This document shows, in pieces, positions 1-12,529 of a stretch of 64,000 nucleotides of DNA. Source of the DNA: Microvelia longipes (taxonomy: Eukaryota; Arthropoda; Insecta; Hemiptera; Veliidae); contig JACMZG010001908.1 in NCBI GenBank assembly GCA_018340805.1, positions 12,515,912 through 12,579,911 of the forward strand, in the 5' to 3' direction. A program made the position numbers and the translations under genes. Below the pieces are notes generated by a model, which saw only the letters and a list, made by a program, of their open reading frames with translations, ran no database searches and was not told the DNA's origin. Position 1 is the first letter of the stretch, and each line of letters starts with the position of its first letter.

Positions 1-608
1 TTATTTAAAATAAAAATACCGTTTGCGTCACTTAGGATTGTCCGATTGAGCTGAAACTGGTCGCATTCGTTTTAGAATAACTTCGACCATATAAAGACTA
101 CTTCGATGTTCTTCCTCTTTACGGGTCTGCTTAGCTCGGCGTGGTTCAGTGGAAGCCATTTTTGCCCTGTCTCTCTGGGACAGTAGGCTTACCATGATGG
201 AGCAAGAGGTAGAGGTCTCTCTTTTATACTATATCCCCACCCTCTAACACTACTGAACCCAACCGATATCGTACGAGTCTTTGACCTAGACGTATACATA
301 TATACAAGATTATATATATATATGTATACCAATTGCGCCATTTGTGATGGTTCGATTGAGGTGAAATTGGTCTTAATCGATACAGCTAGCCGTCTACCTA
401 AATACTAGATACCTTGTTTTAAAGCCATTTTAAGTTTCAAAAAATTTTTTTTTTCATGACGTCATAACTTTAGTTGATGACGTCATAATGTTTTTATAAA
501 CTATAGGCCTCGTAACCTCCTCAACATCTCGCGATTTGCAAAGTTTCGTTTTCAATTTGAGAACGCCTTCGAGAGTTATCGTTCGCCATACGAAAGGGTA
601 GAAACTCT

Positions 609-610
<2 letters not shown>

Positions 611-674
<64 letters not shown>

Positions 675-712
675 ATATTATATATATAATATATATATAT
701 ATACATATATAT
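611..712. repeat. (TA)n array in left arm of Family C
   Basis: Almost pure TA dinucleotides with a few TTA interruptions. It lies inside the left arm just after a CTTACATACATA border, mirrored by the array at 1176-1284. Confidence 0.95.
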
Positions 713-1175
713 ATTAAACTTTTTTCGGACAATATTTTTGTTATCAGGAAGCCAATAGGAACCGATTCCACTCACTCCCACCCTCAACTTCCGTCATCCG
801 AACAACCTCATAAGCGTCATTTTATTATGAAATTCGCTAAAAAACGAAACGTCACTTGTATAATTAAATTTTACAATTTAGCGCCAACATATTCCTAATG
901 GATGGATGTGCAAGTATAACCCATGTTAAACTGAACAGTATAGGCACCAAAAAGAGTAACTAATTAAATCTATGATAATTGTTTGTTAAATTTCAGGATC
1001 AAGTCCTTTTCTGGTAAAAATTTAGATACTCGAAGAAATGTTTTTAGCGAATTTTCATTATGAAAATGACGCTTATGAGGTTTGTTCGGATGGCGGAAGT
1101 TGAGGGTGGGAGTGAGTGGAATCGGTTCCTATTGGCTTCCTGATAACAAAAATAATATGTCCCAAAAAGTTTTTA

Positions 1176-1289
<114 letters not shown>

Positions 1290-1867
1290 AGAGTTTCTAC
1301 CCTTTCGTATGGCGAACGATAACTCTCGAAGGCGTTGTCAAATTGAAACGAAACTTTGCAAATCAAGAGATGTTGTAGAGGTTACGAGGCCTATTGTTTA
1401 TAAAAACATTATGACGTCATCAATCAAAGTTATGACATCATGAAAAAGAATTTTTTTTGAAACTTGAAATGGCTTGAAAACAAGGTATTTCGTATTTAGG
1501 TAGACGGCTAGCTGAATCGATTAAGACCAATTTCAGCTCAATCGGTATACATATATTATAATCTTGTATATATGTATACGTCTAGGTCAAAGACTCGTAC
1601 GATATTGTTGGGTTCAGTAGTGTTAGAGGTGGGGATGTAGTATATTAGAGGAGCCTCTACCTCTTGCTCCATCCTGGTAAGCCTACTGTCCCAGAGAGAC
1701 AGGACAAAAATGGCTTCCACTAATCCACGCCGAGCTAAGCAGCCCTGTAAAGAGGAAGAACCTCAAAGTAGTCTTTATATGGTCGAAGTCATTCTAAAAC
1801 GATTGCGACCGGTTTCAGCTCAATCGGACAATCCTAAGTGACGAAAACGGTATTTTTATTTTAAAAA

Positions 1868-2224
1868 ATCATGAATATATTTTTTTTAACCTAAAGGTTA
1901 TACTCAAGTAAACAATTTGTTTTACAAAAATATTTTGACATTTTTCTTTAAATTGTATAAACAATCATAAATGTGTGTAAGAGTTAATCCCTTTTGTATG
2001 GACTACGATAACTAAAACTGATTAAAGATGAAACTATAATCTTTTCTTACCCTTTATACAAGGTTACTCCAACAGTTGCAACGTGTGGATTTATTTCTTG
2101 TATTCTTTATACCTCTATAAAAACATATTATTATGTATTTAAATATAATTATTATTTTTTTTATATGGCTTGTTAACTGCAATACCATTGCTTACTATTA
2201 ATAATAGAGGATTAATAAAATCAA
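1868..2224. other. No gene; decayed Family C core
   Basis: AT-rich DNA without a supported gene. About 1971-2030 is a diverged piece of the Family C core in the right-arm orientation: the GTAAGAGTT...CCCTTTTGTATGG string resembles 1287-1312. Confidence 0.5.
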
Positions 2225-2455
2225 TTTTGCGAGAAAGCCTCTCAGGCCCGCGAAGCGGGCCTGTGAAACGAGTCTGTGAAAATTCGCTAAATACGTGGCA
2301 AAATGCCATGTAACAAGAAACGATAGTGTAACCATACATTTATACAAAACAACAACAATGTGGCCGCGAAGCGGCCCGGCGGGCTGACGCCGCGGAGCGG
2401 ACGAGGCGCGAAGCGCCGAGGCCGCGTAGCTGCTACGGGCCGAAGGCCCGTATTT
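2225..2455 (-). repeat. GC-rich hairpin repeat, copy 1
   Basis: A dispersed repeat whose second copy, in opposite orientation, is at 10143-10350. Both share GCGAATTTTCACAG...ACGTGGCAAAATG-type blocks, and GC-rich hairpins are placed around them. This copy has four perfect hairpins with a GAA triloop and different stems: GGCCCGC/GCGGGCC (2245-2261), GGCCGC/GCGGCC (2362-2376), GGCGC/GCGCC (2405-2417) and CGGGCC/GGCCCG (2436-2450). The GC content of 2360-2450 contrasts sharply with its surroundings. An open frame on the minus strand (2139-2339) is only this repeat read through. Confidence 0.75.
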
Positions 2456-4487
2456 TTATATATATAATACTCTTATATACTATATTTAAACCGGCTTTAA
2501 AAGCTAAAAGAGTCACAGGGTGTCGATAGTTATACTTGGAATAAAAATAGATACTTATTAATTGACTTACATAACTCTTGGATTCAAAATATATTTTTAA
2601 AACACACACCTGAAAAAAAGAACACAAGGTTACATTAGATATTACAAAATCTAAAAGCTTATATTAATTCATTAAGAGTCATGGGCAACATAATAATTAT
2701 AATTTACAATTAATTACAATTTGATTATAATACAATATAATATGATATATTAATTATAATAATTAATTATGATATAATAATTATAATTTAACAATTATAA
2801 TTATTTAGTAAAAAATAGAAAAAACAGGGGAATAGGAGAAATAACTTGAGGTGTTAATGAGAGAACATTGTACCATTAAATGAAAATGCAAACCAATTAA
2901 CCTTCAACGACTAATAATAAAATTAAATCGTTGGTAATTGGCTAATTTATTTAATAGAAACTTATCCGTTATTAGAAACTAACCAATATTTTTAATTGAG
3001 TATAAAGTATAAGTTTAATAAGTAGACTTTATGAACATAAATTACGAAATACAACTAACCTGATATATTCTGATACAGACAGTTTTATAATTTCTCTATT
3101 GTTAAACCTAAGTAAAATGTGCTTTTTAATGTGTCAGTTTCAATTACAGTTTAACTTCACAAGAAAATTATTTTCATATATTTACTTAATACAATTAAAT
3201 ATATATACAACATTTATACGAACATATTGTCATGATTTTAACAACTGTTAAATCAATTAAGACAACAGATGGGCGACTTAAAATATAGATATTAAATTGA
3301 ATAATATATGATTGATTGATGTTTAATCTATGGAGCTGAATATATATTTTAACAAACACTCAACGATTAATTTTAAAGAATTACGTTTCCAAAAAACCTT
3401 ATAATAATGCGTGCTAAGACTATAAAGCAAACCTCTTCACACAAGTTTTATTGGAATAATAATTACTCAAAATAAAACTTTTATCATAAAACACGAAGTA
3501 GATCAATATGATATTAAATATAAAATTACTTAAATCAAATTCTTAATGAAATTTAATGTATTTTAAAGTTCTAGGTTTAATACAAAACACTTTATTCTAA
3601 AATGTATTTAAATTCTAGATCATTACACCTTGTATTTTGAATTTTAAGCTCTCTTAAAAATCGTAATAAAAATATTACGGGAAGGGGAAATTCATGTCAA
3701 AAATGGTAATTTTATTCATAACATTTTTACCTTTTACAGCAACTGTATGTAATCTCTGTTAAGGGTTTAATATTTTTAGCTTTTCTTGCGAAATTTGTGT
3801 TTAATGAAAATTGAGTCAAAGTTTATATATATGAAAATTAGTTAGATAAGAATTGTGGGTTTACCACTTCTACATTATTTACTCTGCAGCAAACTTAAAA
3901 CGAAAAACAAAAAAAAAATCTTGAAAAATAAATATACTTTGTATAAATTATAGTTGTATGACTTCAGATTTTGCATACTGAGGAAATATTTTTTGATAAG
4001 AGTTATAGTGCTTATAAAACATTCTTTTACACTCGCGTGTTGAATTTAAATATAAAATTATATATTTTTACTATTAATTTATTACAGCAATATACATATA
4101 TACTTCTTGTATTAATATATATAAATAGAGCTAGTTAGGTTTTTAATGTAGCGTTTTATTTGCTTTTTGTTTATTTTTAAATTTCTTGTGCAAGTTCTGT
4201 TATTGTAATGTCCTTAAATGTCTATTTAACTTTGAGGCTCTGATAGAATAAATCCAGTTCAGTTAATTACTTAATTCAGTTAATAATTAATACTCCAACT
4301 ATAAGTTACTGAAAACCCAAAAAATATTATGGTAAATTACAGAAATTTCAAAATATGGTCAATAATCAACAAATTTCCAGTAAGCTGTCGTTTAGAACCA
4401 CAATATGGCCGCAAGTGACTACGGAGGGGCTTGTTTATCCCCATTCTCCAGTTCTGTTACAATGGTCTGAAAGTATATTTTACTTAA
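2456..4487. other. AT-rich stretch, nothing recognised
   Basis: Mostly unique AT-rich sequence; 2690-2810 is low-complexity AATTATAATT. No long frame, RNA gene or repeat could be supported. A 21-codon ATG frame near 4406 has a reasonable start context but no recognisable product. Confidence 0.5.
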
Positions 4488-4886
4488 AATAATTCCGACG
4501 CTAGGGGTCGCATGTTGGGTGAACTTCCTTTGAAACGCATGTTTCCGTGCCAAACAATTCATTTTCGCTCAAGTTTCCGATTTATAACTTCATAAGCAAT
4601 AGCAATACTGATCTTGTTTTTTAAAAATGTGCTAAAACCTTCCAGTGATAAGCATAAATTAATAGAGCATAATTTAGTGTGAAAATTGGCGAACATAGTT
4701 TTGCGAATTCAATGGGATGGATCTACGGATTTTCTTCGAAAAATCCAGAAACACGAGCAATAATGGCATTGCTCAAGTTATAAATAAAAACGGGAAATTT
4801 AAGCAAAAATGGATTGTTAAGCACAAAAGCCACGCATTTTAAAGAAAACAACACTCAGCATGTGGACACCGAAATTTATTTTTTAA
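4488..4886. repeat. Decayed fold-back related to Family B
   Basis: The left part has GGGTCGCATGTTGGGTGAAC followed by an AACGCATGTTTCCGTGCC-type block. This matches the Family B motif GGTCCGCATGTCGGGCGAAT and its GCGTGTTTCCGTGC block. The reverse complement of this arm reappears, with many changes, at about 4770-4886. It therefore looks like an old, degenerate copy of the Family B palindrome, with a loop of roughly 180 bp. Confidence 0.65.
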
Positions 4887-4909
4887 CGCAAACTAGTAAA
4901 CCCATGTAT

Positions 4910-5172
4910 ATGTTCTTACAAAGATATAATGTAGTTATGTAAAGCTATTTATTTAGTAAGATATCACGAACGATACCAAATTTAGTCATTATAAGCCAAG
5001 ACATTTACAAGTAAAAAAGAAATTATTTTTTTTTACAAGATATTTATAAGATATATGTTCTTATAAAGATATAATGTAGTTATGTAAAGCTATTTATTTA
5101 GTAAGATATCACGAACGATACCAAATTTAGTCATTGTAAGCCAAGACATTTACAAGTAAAAAATAAATTAAT
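4910..5172. repeat. Tandem duplication, ~146-bp spacing
   Basis: About 113 bp starting TGTTCTTACAAAGATATAAT (4911) is repeated almost identically from 5057. A short T-rich spacer separates the copies. They differ at only a few positions (ATTATAAG versus ATTGTAAG), so the duplication is recent. Confidence 0.9.
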
Positions 5173-7109
5173 TAAATAATAAGTTCCTTTAGTGTGGTGG
5201 CCTGAGAAAATGTGATAAATATGTTATGTCAATCTTATATCAAACTTGGGTAGAAATATAATGTTCCATTTATAGAGGTTTAATTAAGTAATTAAACTTT
5301 GAGTTAAAAACATTGTGACTTTATTTTAAAGTTTGCTTGACTTTGTACGAGGTCTTATCATGCAATGCAAAGTTTTTTATAGTCCGTTTTAAAGGGCAAT
5401 CAAGAAATGAGTTAATACGGAGCTAATAACACCTGAATCATTATAATTTAGAACTATAATTAGCCCTAACTAAACACTTTGGTAATCGGTATAGTTTACT
5501 AGAAAACAGCCTAGCAGGTAATTCATTAAAATTATTGGAGAGAACAGAACCACTTGTTCATCTCTAAAAGGTAGAATCTTTAGGGAATAGCTAAATTAAC
5601 TCCCTATGGCAGTTAGGCATAACACAGACTACTGTAAAAAGTTAAAAAGTACTACTAATTAAGTACTACTGTTAAAAAGTATTTCCTGAAGTTAAGTAGT
5701 ATACTTTTTAAGAAATACTTCGCTTAGAAATCATAAGTAACATTTCTACCAACACAAAGAGGAGAGTATATTTTAACCTAATTTAAATTCTCATGTTAGT
5801 ATACGAATGTTGGTCTTAAATTAGACATAAAACCCGCAACTTGACAAACAAATTATCCTAATCAATGATAAAAAACACCTTGTGACAAATAAAAACTTTA
5901 TTTTAATTTAAACGCAACGTGATACAAAAAAATGTGAACAAAATCTACATGAAATTTTTTAGTTTAGGTTAGGAAGAATTAAGAAGAACAAAATAAAATA
6001 TATAACCGCTAAAGTTGTTAAGCGCTAAACAAAATTACATCTAACAATCAACTTAGACTTGAACCTAGCAGAGTCTGACATGAGAAAACACGTTAGACGC
6101 TCTACTACGGCGCAATGCAATCTTTCATATCTACATAGAGTACTAGCACCAAATTGAGAAGTACGTTCAAGAAAACAATGTCAAAACACGAAAACCAACT
6201 GAGTTATTCTCGAGATAATACTTTAGAAATTTAAAATTGCTGAGACGTAGACATATCTTAACATAACGTGATGACATATTTTGCCGTTACAACGTTTCTT
6301 CTTGATTACAGCAAAAGAGTTATTTATAGTAAACAATAATTATTAACAGTAATTGACGTTTTAGATTAATCTAAAATTAAAACATACTTACAGACCTTAA
6401 AATGTAAAGTGGAGTTAAAGAAAAAATGCTAAAAATGCTGCCTTATATTTAAGACTGATGAAATTTGCCGTTGGAAATACTCAGGGTAGCTATTTGAATA
6501 CCAAACGTAACCTAATTATCTATTGACCCGATAGTCTGACACCGTTTAGGCAAACATTAGTCCTTTCAGGATTAATCGAAGGATTTCGAAAATTTCGGCT
6601 GTTGTCTCTATTCGAAGCAACCAAGTAAACTCAGAGTGACTTAGCAGTGAATATATGACAATTAGGACTCAAATTTGAAAAAATTTAACTTGAATTAATT
6701 CCAATTTTAAGCTAATATAAATTTTATACAATAATATAAAATTGCATAATCAGTGTAATTGGTTGATTTTATTGTAAATAATAAGTAAACCTAAATTAAT
6801 GATTGACATATGTACATTTTTAAAATCAAAACACTACAATTTTATCAACTAGGTTTGTTATCAAGTTTTGTCAATGTTTGCTCTAGACTAAACCTACCCC
6901 CTCCTATGTTTGCTCTTTGTCAGAATGTAAATCAAAGCAGTTTGGAAAAAGACAAAAACTTGACAAGAGACACTTTGATAAAGGTACAGCTCATGACATA
7001 ATGTTGAACTTTTAGTAATTTTATAAAGAAACACAGGACCCTGCTACCAATAATTTTTGTAAACGTATCAACAAGCAGATATTACGTGTTGCCACTTTTA
7101 TTATAAGAC
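5173..7109. other. AT-rich stretch, nothing recognised
   Basis: No gene or RNA supported. Around 5640-5735 short direct and inverted copies of AAAAAGTATTTC and AAGTACTACT occur. A 63-codon frame at 6810-7001 runs up to a GTACAG string, but there is no homology to support it as an exon. Confidence 0.45.
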
Positions 7110-7680
7110 AACTTTTCAAGAGTTTCATTAGGCTCGTCATATACGTAACTGGACAACCTATCCTGGAGTTTCATTATGCTTTACTTTTGTAATTACAAAA
7201 CATATCCCAGAGTTTTCTTAAACTTGACTATTGAAACTACACGACCAATCCTAGAGTTGCCATAAGCTTATTATTTTTTAATGACACGACCTATCTTAGA
7301 GTTATCTTAAGCTTGAGTTTTGTAATGACACGACCTATCTTAGAGTTATCTTAAGCTTGAGTTTTGTAATGACACGACCTATCTTAGAGTTATCTTAAGC
7401 TTGAGTATTGTAATGACACGACCTATCTTAGAGTTATCTTAAGCTTGAGTTTTGTAATGACACGACCTATCTTAGAGTTATCTTAAGCTTGAGTTTTGTA
7501 ATGATACGACCTATCCAGGAGTTCCATTAAGTTTGGCTTTTGTAACTACATGACCTTTCCTAAAGTTCCTTTAAGCTATAGTTTTGTAATGACACCACCC
7601 ATGCTAGAGTTTTCTTAAGCTTGATTTTTGTAATGACTTAACCTATCCTGAATTTCCATTAAGTTCGAATATTTTGATTG
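7110..7680. repeat. 44-bp tandem repeat array
   Basis: Five or six nearly identical 44-bp units (GACACGACCTATCTTAGAGT followed by TATCTTAAGCTTGAGTTTTG and TAAT) lie at about 7283-7505. More diverged units stand on both sides (about 7110-7282 and 7505-7680). Divergence increases outward from the centre, as expected for satellites homogenised by unequal exchange. Confidence 0.92.
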
Positions 7681-8081
7681 TGGAATACATTTGATTTATT
7701 TTGCACAGTATATAGAAATAGGACAGCGTTGATTGACACTAAAAATCCAATACAGCTATTTTAACAGGTGTTTTATGATGCCTTACGTGATTTTATCCTA
7801 TCTGTCAGTGAGTGTGCTTCTGTCACAACGCTTAACTCTTATCGTTATATTCCGATATATTCATAAAAGGGGTTAAAAATTAACACGAAAATTATGTTAT
7901 ATGCAATTAAAATTAATTATATGAAGTCATATGTTAATCGATTGGCACGCTGTGATCCTACCAACTTTTGAAATAATGTATTTAAATTCGCCTGTAAAGT
8001 ACAGCAACACAAATGACTATTAATTTACATTGCTAAGGCAGTATGCAATTTAACCCAAATCTGCTGAAGATCCTGTAACTC

Positions 8082-8125
8082 TAAATAGTGTAGTCTCGAA
8101 AAGTATTTCGAGACTACACTATTTA
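8082..8125. repeat. Perfect 20-bp hairpin
   Basis: TAAATAGTGTAGTCTCGAAA (8082-8101) is followed after four bases by its exact complement (8106-8125). No T-run or gene border is seen beside it, so it is called only as a palindrome. Confidence 0.9.
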
Positions 8126-8165
8126 TAAAAAAGTATTTATAGTTTTTAAGAAAGTATAGAGAAAA

Positions 8166-8226
8166 GTATTTAGAGTTAATTTGTCTGAGAGTTAGTACAA
8201 CTCTTAGACAAATTAACTCTAAATAC
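8166..8226. repeat. 28-bp hairpin
   Basis: Arms at 8166-8193 and 8199-8226 pair with one mismatch around a 5-base loop. The stem contains TTAGAGTTAATTTG. It stands 40 bp from the hairpin at 8082 and just before the 48-bp array, which shares the TTAACTCT word. Confidence 0.9.
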
Positions 8227-8342
8227 GTAACTCTGAAACTCGTCTCGTCAACTCTTCAATTATTTAATTAAAGAAATCTCTGATTATTTAAGTCTCTGAC
8301 ATTACTATTTTTATTGACTTTTAAGACTAATCAGAGTTAAGT

Positions 8343-8705
8343 ACTCTGACAAGTCATCATTCTAAATAGTTAACTCTTTGAATGGTCATCTCTCTGACAA
8401 GTCAACATTCTAAATAGTTAACTCTTTGAATGGTCATTTCTCTGACAAGTCCATTCTAAATAGTTAACTCTTTGAATGGTCATTTCTCTGACAAGTCTTC
8501 TAAATCGTTACTCTTGAATGGTCATCTCTCTGACAAGTTAACATTCTGAATCGTTAACTCTTTGAATGGTTATCTCTCTGACAAGTCCACATTCTAAATA
8601 GTTAACTCTTTGAATGGTCATCTCTCTGACTAGTCAACATTCTAAATCGTTAACTCTTTGAATGGTCATCTCTCTGTCTAGTGAACTACTGCAATAGTGA
8701 TCTCT
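8343..8705. repeat. 48-bp tandem repeat array
   Basis: About seven to eight units of CTCTCTGACAAGTCAACATT followed by CTAAATAGTTAACTCTTTGA and ATGGTCAT. Some units carry short deletions (for example near 8495-8515). The last units near 8690 are diverged. Confidence 0.92.
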
Positions 8706-10054
8706 CTGAATAAAGCAGATAAAGACGTCCAGTAAAGCCATTTATGCACCAGTATTATCAAGCCTTATACCTGAGTTATATAATTTATGTTATTTCCTTG
8801 TATTAAAGTTATGACGTCACATTACATTTTTCAGTGAATAAATTTCATGTTTTTGTCAATATTACAACAGACGCAAAAATGTTATTACTAAGCGATGGAC
8901 TGTAAAATCAAATAAAAATCGAACTTATTCCGATCGAGTGAGATGGAAGAGAGAGGAGAGGGGGAGAGAGACGGTGGTTCTGGTTGGTAAATCCCTGCTG
9001 GACCGTTTCAATTTTCAGCCAAATACTTTACCTTGTAGGCTACTTAAATACCGAATAGCTGCCTCTAAAATTGACTTTCATTTTATTCTAAAAGTTTGCA
9101 TGTAATTTAAATTGGTTATTAATTTTAATCGGCAATTTATTTATTATAAAATGTATCGATTTAAACATGCAACTTAGTGTACTTGACTAATTAAATAGAA
9201 AGCCTAACAAGAAGAAGTAAGAAAATCTAAATAAACATATCCTTTATTTACAAAATATCTTGCGTACAATATTATTTTTTAATATAATTGACATGGATTA
9301 TCTCTTTACAGAAGGATACTTACGTATCCTTGTGTCGTAGAAGAGAAGTATGACCCAAATGATATAGAGCTCATGGAAATTGAGGTATGCGCACATGTGT
9401 ACGCATCAAAGTTACGTGTTACGCGTACGCACGAAAACAAAGTTTTCGTTATACCCACCAAGTAACTAAAAATTTAAAAGTGATTGAAATTAATTTCTAA
9501 TTTTTTGTATAAAATTAAAAAACCTCTGCTCTAACAATATATGAAACATTATTTGCTGGATCACAAAACAAATTAGACTTTTATCAAAAATTCCAAAAAG
9601 TTAGTATAGCTCCATGTATTGAGGAATATTTGGTATGATTTGTATTAGGACGTGACTAAGTCCATAATTTTCCCTGGCTAGGATTGTGTCTGCCCCCCCC
9701 CCCCCGTTTTAGAGCATGGAAACAGGTGTTATGTAGTTGAATTACTGCCCTTATACAAGCAATATTTATCTCTTGTTTCTACGACTTCTCTCTTTTGTTG
9801 TTTCGTATCACGTACTATTTTCTGTTTTTAATTAAAAAATGCATTATAATTAGAAAGTTGCATAGTTTAAAAATTATGAGTCAAATTTTTAATTTTTTGG
9901 TAAATCGAATGGTTAACTATTTTAATGCAGTATTAAACATAACAGTCGCTTCGATGGGCAAGCTCATTAAAGCGTCAGTATTTATTCTGACTATTAGAAC
10001 TACGGAGGTTTGGGGGTCGCATCCCACGTTACACTCTCAGTTTATATAAAAAAA
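8706..10054. other. No gene; simple tracts
   Basis: Contains a TGACGTCA site at 8812, a purine-rich tract at 8940-8973, a CG-rich cluster of ACGCGTACGCAC words near 9385-9440 and a run of C at about 9690-9703. An 84-codon frame at 9795-10049 is AT-biased and matches nothing I recognise. Confidence 0.45.
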
Positions 10055-10127
10055 TAATTGTTATTAGTAAATATAAATACATTATTATTAGTAAACATAA
10101 ATACATTATTATTAGTAAACATAAATC
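10055..10127. repeat. 24-bp tandem repeat, 3 copies
   Basis: Three units of ATTATTAGTAAACATAAATA type spaced 24 bp apart (10061, 10085, 10109). Confidence 0.9.
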
Positions 10128-10142
10128 CCAACAGAAATAGAA

Positions 10143-10350
10143 ATACGTAGCCGCTACGCGGTGTTGGCTAACCACGCCGCTTCGCGGCCACATTGTTGTT
10201 GTTTTGTATTATGTGTTGTTTCACTATTGTATTGTTTCATTATTGTTCTTGTCACATGGCATTTTGCCACGTATTTAGCGAATTTTCACAGCCTTGCTTC
10301 ACAGGCCCGCTTCGCGGTCCTGAGAGGCTTTCTCACTAATTTGATTGCAT
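10143..10350 (+). repeat. GC-rich hairpin repeat, copy 2
   Basis: Opposite-orientation copy of 2225-2455. It shares CACATGGCATTTTGCCACGT, then GTATTTAGCGAATTTTCACA and the CTGAGAGGCTTTCTC end. Hairpins here carry TTC or TAC triloops: CCGC-TAC-GCGG (10151-10161), GCCGC-TTC-GCGGC (10176-10188) and an imperfect GGCCCGC-TTC-GCGGTCC (10304-10320). A 73-codon frame at 10161-10382 is simply this repeat read through. Confidence 0.75.
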
Positions 10351-10502
10351 TAATTGGGATTTTATTAATACTCAATTATTAATATATTAATATAAGACTC
10401 TCCTACTCCCTTCCTTATCTTCAGAGAGATTGTCGTGCTCATTGAGACTAGAAATTATTCACTGGTATAACTTTACTAGTTGAGAGCTCGAGTGTTTTGC
10501 CA

Positions 10503-10539
10503 CCTGCTGATGATGGCGTTATGCCGAAACAGGTCCAGG
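10503..10539 (+). ncRNA. Hammerhead ribozyme motif (type I, retroelement style)
   Basis: All core parts are in place: CTGATGA (10507-10513), stem II GGC/GCC (10515-10517 with 10523-10525) and GAAA (10526-10529). A minimal stem III has A10529-C10530 pairing with G10533-T10534 over a 2-base loop. The cleavage position is after C10535. Stem I is CAGG (10536-10539) with CCTG (10503-10506). One base (T10514) is unpaired at the base of stem II. Short stem III and open stem I are typical of hammerheads in Penelope-like elements and retrozymes, which use them to process their RNA. A Penelope-type relic elsewhere in the window (35016-35320) fits. No coding region is attached here. Confidence 0.7.
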
Positions 10540-10814
10540 GATATTCATGTACAACAGCAAGTATCGACGGTAGCTGATTCTTTAATTGCTTCTTCAACCT
10601 GCGGTAATTACAACCTTTTTAATTTTATCTCTTGGAACTTGGTACGCTCGATCTAAGACTATTAACTATAGTCTAGAAATAATATATTTTTCCCACAGGT
10701 TTAAATACATTTAAGTACTGACCTCGCTCACAGGTGCTTAACATTAGAGAAATCTAAATTGTATAATTCAGTTGAAATTCCAGTTTCGGATCTGCAGTGT
10801 AAACACAATATATA

Positions 10815-11292
10815 ATTGTTCGAGAGAAACCTAGGAAATGTAACAAGCAAAAAACAATGCTACATCTGGGAACTGTTCCATCATTCGACATTCGTCAACA
10901 TTGAAGGCTTGAAATAATTTCATGTCCCAGTCTGTTTCGTTACGTCTGAACTCACTCTGACCTTCAATTAATTCCGAAGAATATAATGTGAAGTATTTAC
11001 CAGAGACGAGCGGTGCTCTCTTACAGCCATCATGCATGGCAAGCAAAACATATATCATTTGATACTACCGTGTTTTGCAAAACATGAATAGTTGATACAA
11101 TATGAGCGAGAGACACCTAGGAAATGTAACAAGCAAAAAGCAATGCTATCTGAGAACTGTTCCATCATTCGACATTCGGCTTGAATATAAGGTGATATAT
11201 TGATATATATATATATATAAGGTATCTCTCGCACAATTATATTGTATCAACTATTCATGCTTTGCAGAACACGGTAGTATCAAATGATATAT
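10815..11292. repeat. Nested repeat (Family D): direct plus inverted copies
   Basis: A 73-bp block with CTAGGAAATGTAACAAGCAA and ACTGTTCCATCATTCGACAT is present directly at about 10818-10890 and 11106-11178. A second block at 11048-11112, containing ATACTACCGTGTTTTGC, returns inverted at about 11224-11290 around a short (TA)n. Related fragments stand at 19665-19725 and 45390-45510. The design suggests a small element that duplicated and inverted part of itself. Confidence 0.8.
10831..11058 (-). CDS. Open frame of 75 codons inside Family D, function unknown
   Basis: The frame is less AT-biased than other frames in the window. It reads through the single-copy segment (about 10891-11047) and into the duplicated block, ending in a Phe-Phe-Ala-Cys-Tyr-Ile-Ser C terminus. 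The middle contains acidic and basic residues in protein-like proportions (GKYFTLYSSELIEGQSEFRR). I do not recognise a family. It may be a relic of a coding exon captured by the repeat, or chance. The diverged second copy of the block near 11106-11178 does not keep the frame. Confidence 0.2.
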   Translation of the reverse strand: MIYVLLAMHDGCKRAPLVSGKYFTLYSSELIEGQSEFRRNETDWDMKLFQAFNVDECRMMEQFPDVALFFACYIS

Positions 11293-12110
<818 letters not shown>

Positions 12111-12146
12111 CCTGAGAACGTTTTTCATACGTATATTATACCTTAT

Positions 12147-12525
12147 TACTTTTCCTCATTTATACCGTTGGTTTGTAGAAAAGTATTGTGTTGGCAATAA
12201 AAATCCAAATCCCAGATTTCACCTGAATTAATGTTTTTGATTGATTTTAAGACCTCTTGAGTCGTTTTAACAAGTCGTTTGTCTGTATGTGCGTGTGTGT
12301 ACGAGTTTATGTGTATGTCTGTTATCATCGTGGCTCATAGTGTATTAGTGCTAAACTGTTGAAACTTAGTAGAAAAATCAGTCCATAGAAGTAGATGTGT
12401 TATCCGGTAAATAATTTTATATGACGTCATTAACCCCCAATAATGACTCAGCAAAGAAATGGAAAAATCAAAAAACGCGGAAAATTATGATGCAAATGAA
12501 TCACGATTTGGCACGCTTATAGTCA
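12147..12525 (+). mobile_element. Family A element, 5' part
   Basis: Starts with the family's ACTTTTCCTCATTTATACCG border. Then come ACCTCTTGAGT, a GT-rich tract, CTGTTATCATCGTGGCTC, the TGACGTCATTAACCCCCA core (12422) and ATGACTCAGCAAAG. This is the same order as the first half of the copies at 13935-14640 (minus) and 49890-50645. The 5S-like half is absent; a 31-bp tandem array follows instead. Confidence 0.8.
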
Positions 12526-12529
12526 TGTA

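Noticed and set aside
2139..10382. Frames at 2139-2339 (minus) and 10161-10382 (plus) that share a MAFCHVFSEFSQ-like stretch
   Set aside because: The likeness comes from the two copies of the GC-rich hairpin repeat. Frames shift and stop inside it, so a conserved protein is not supported.
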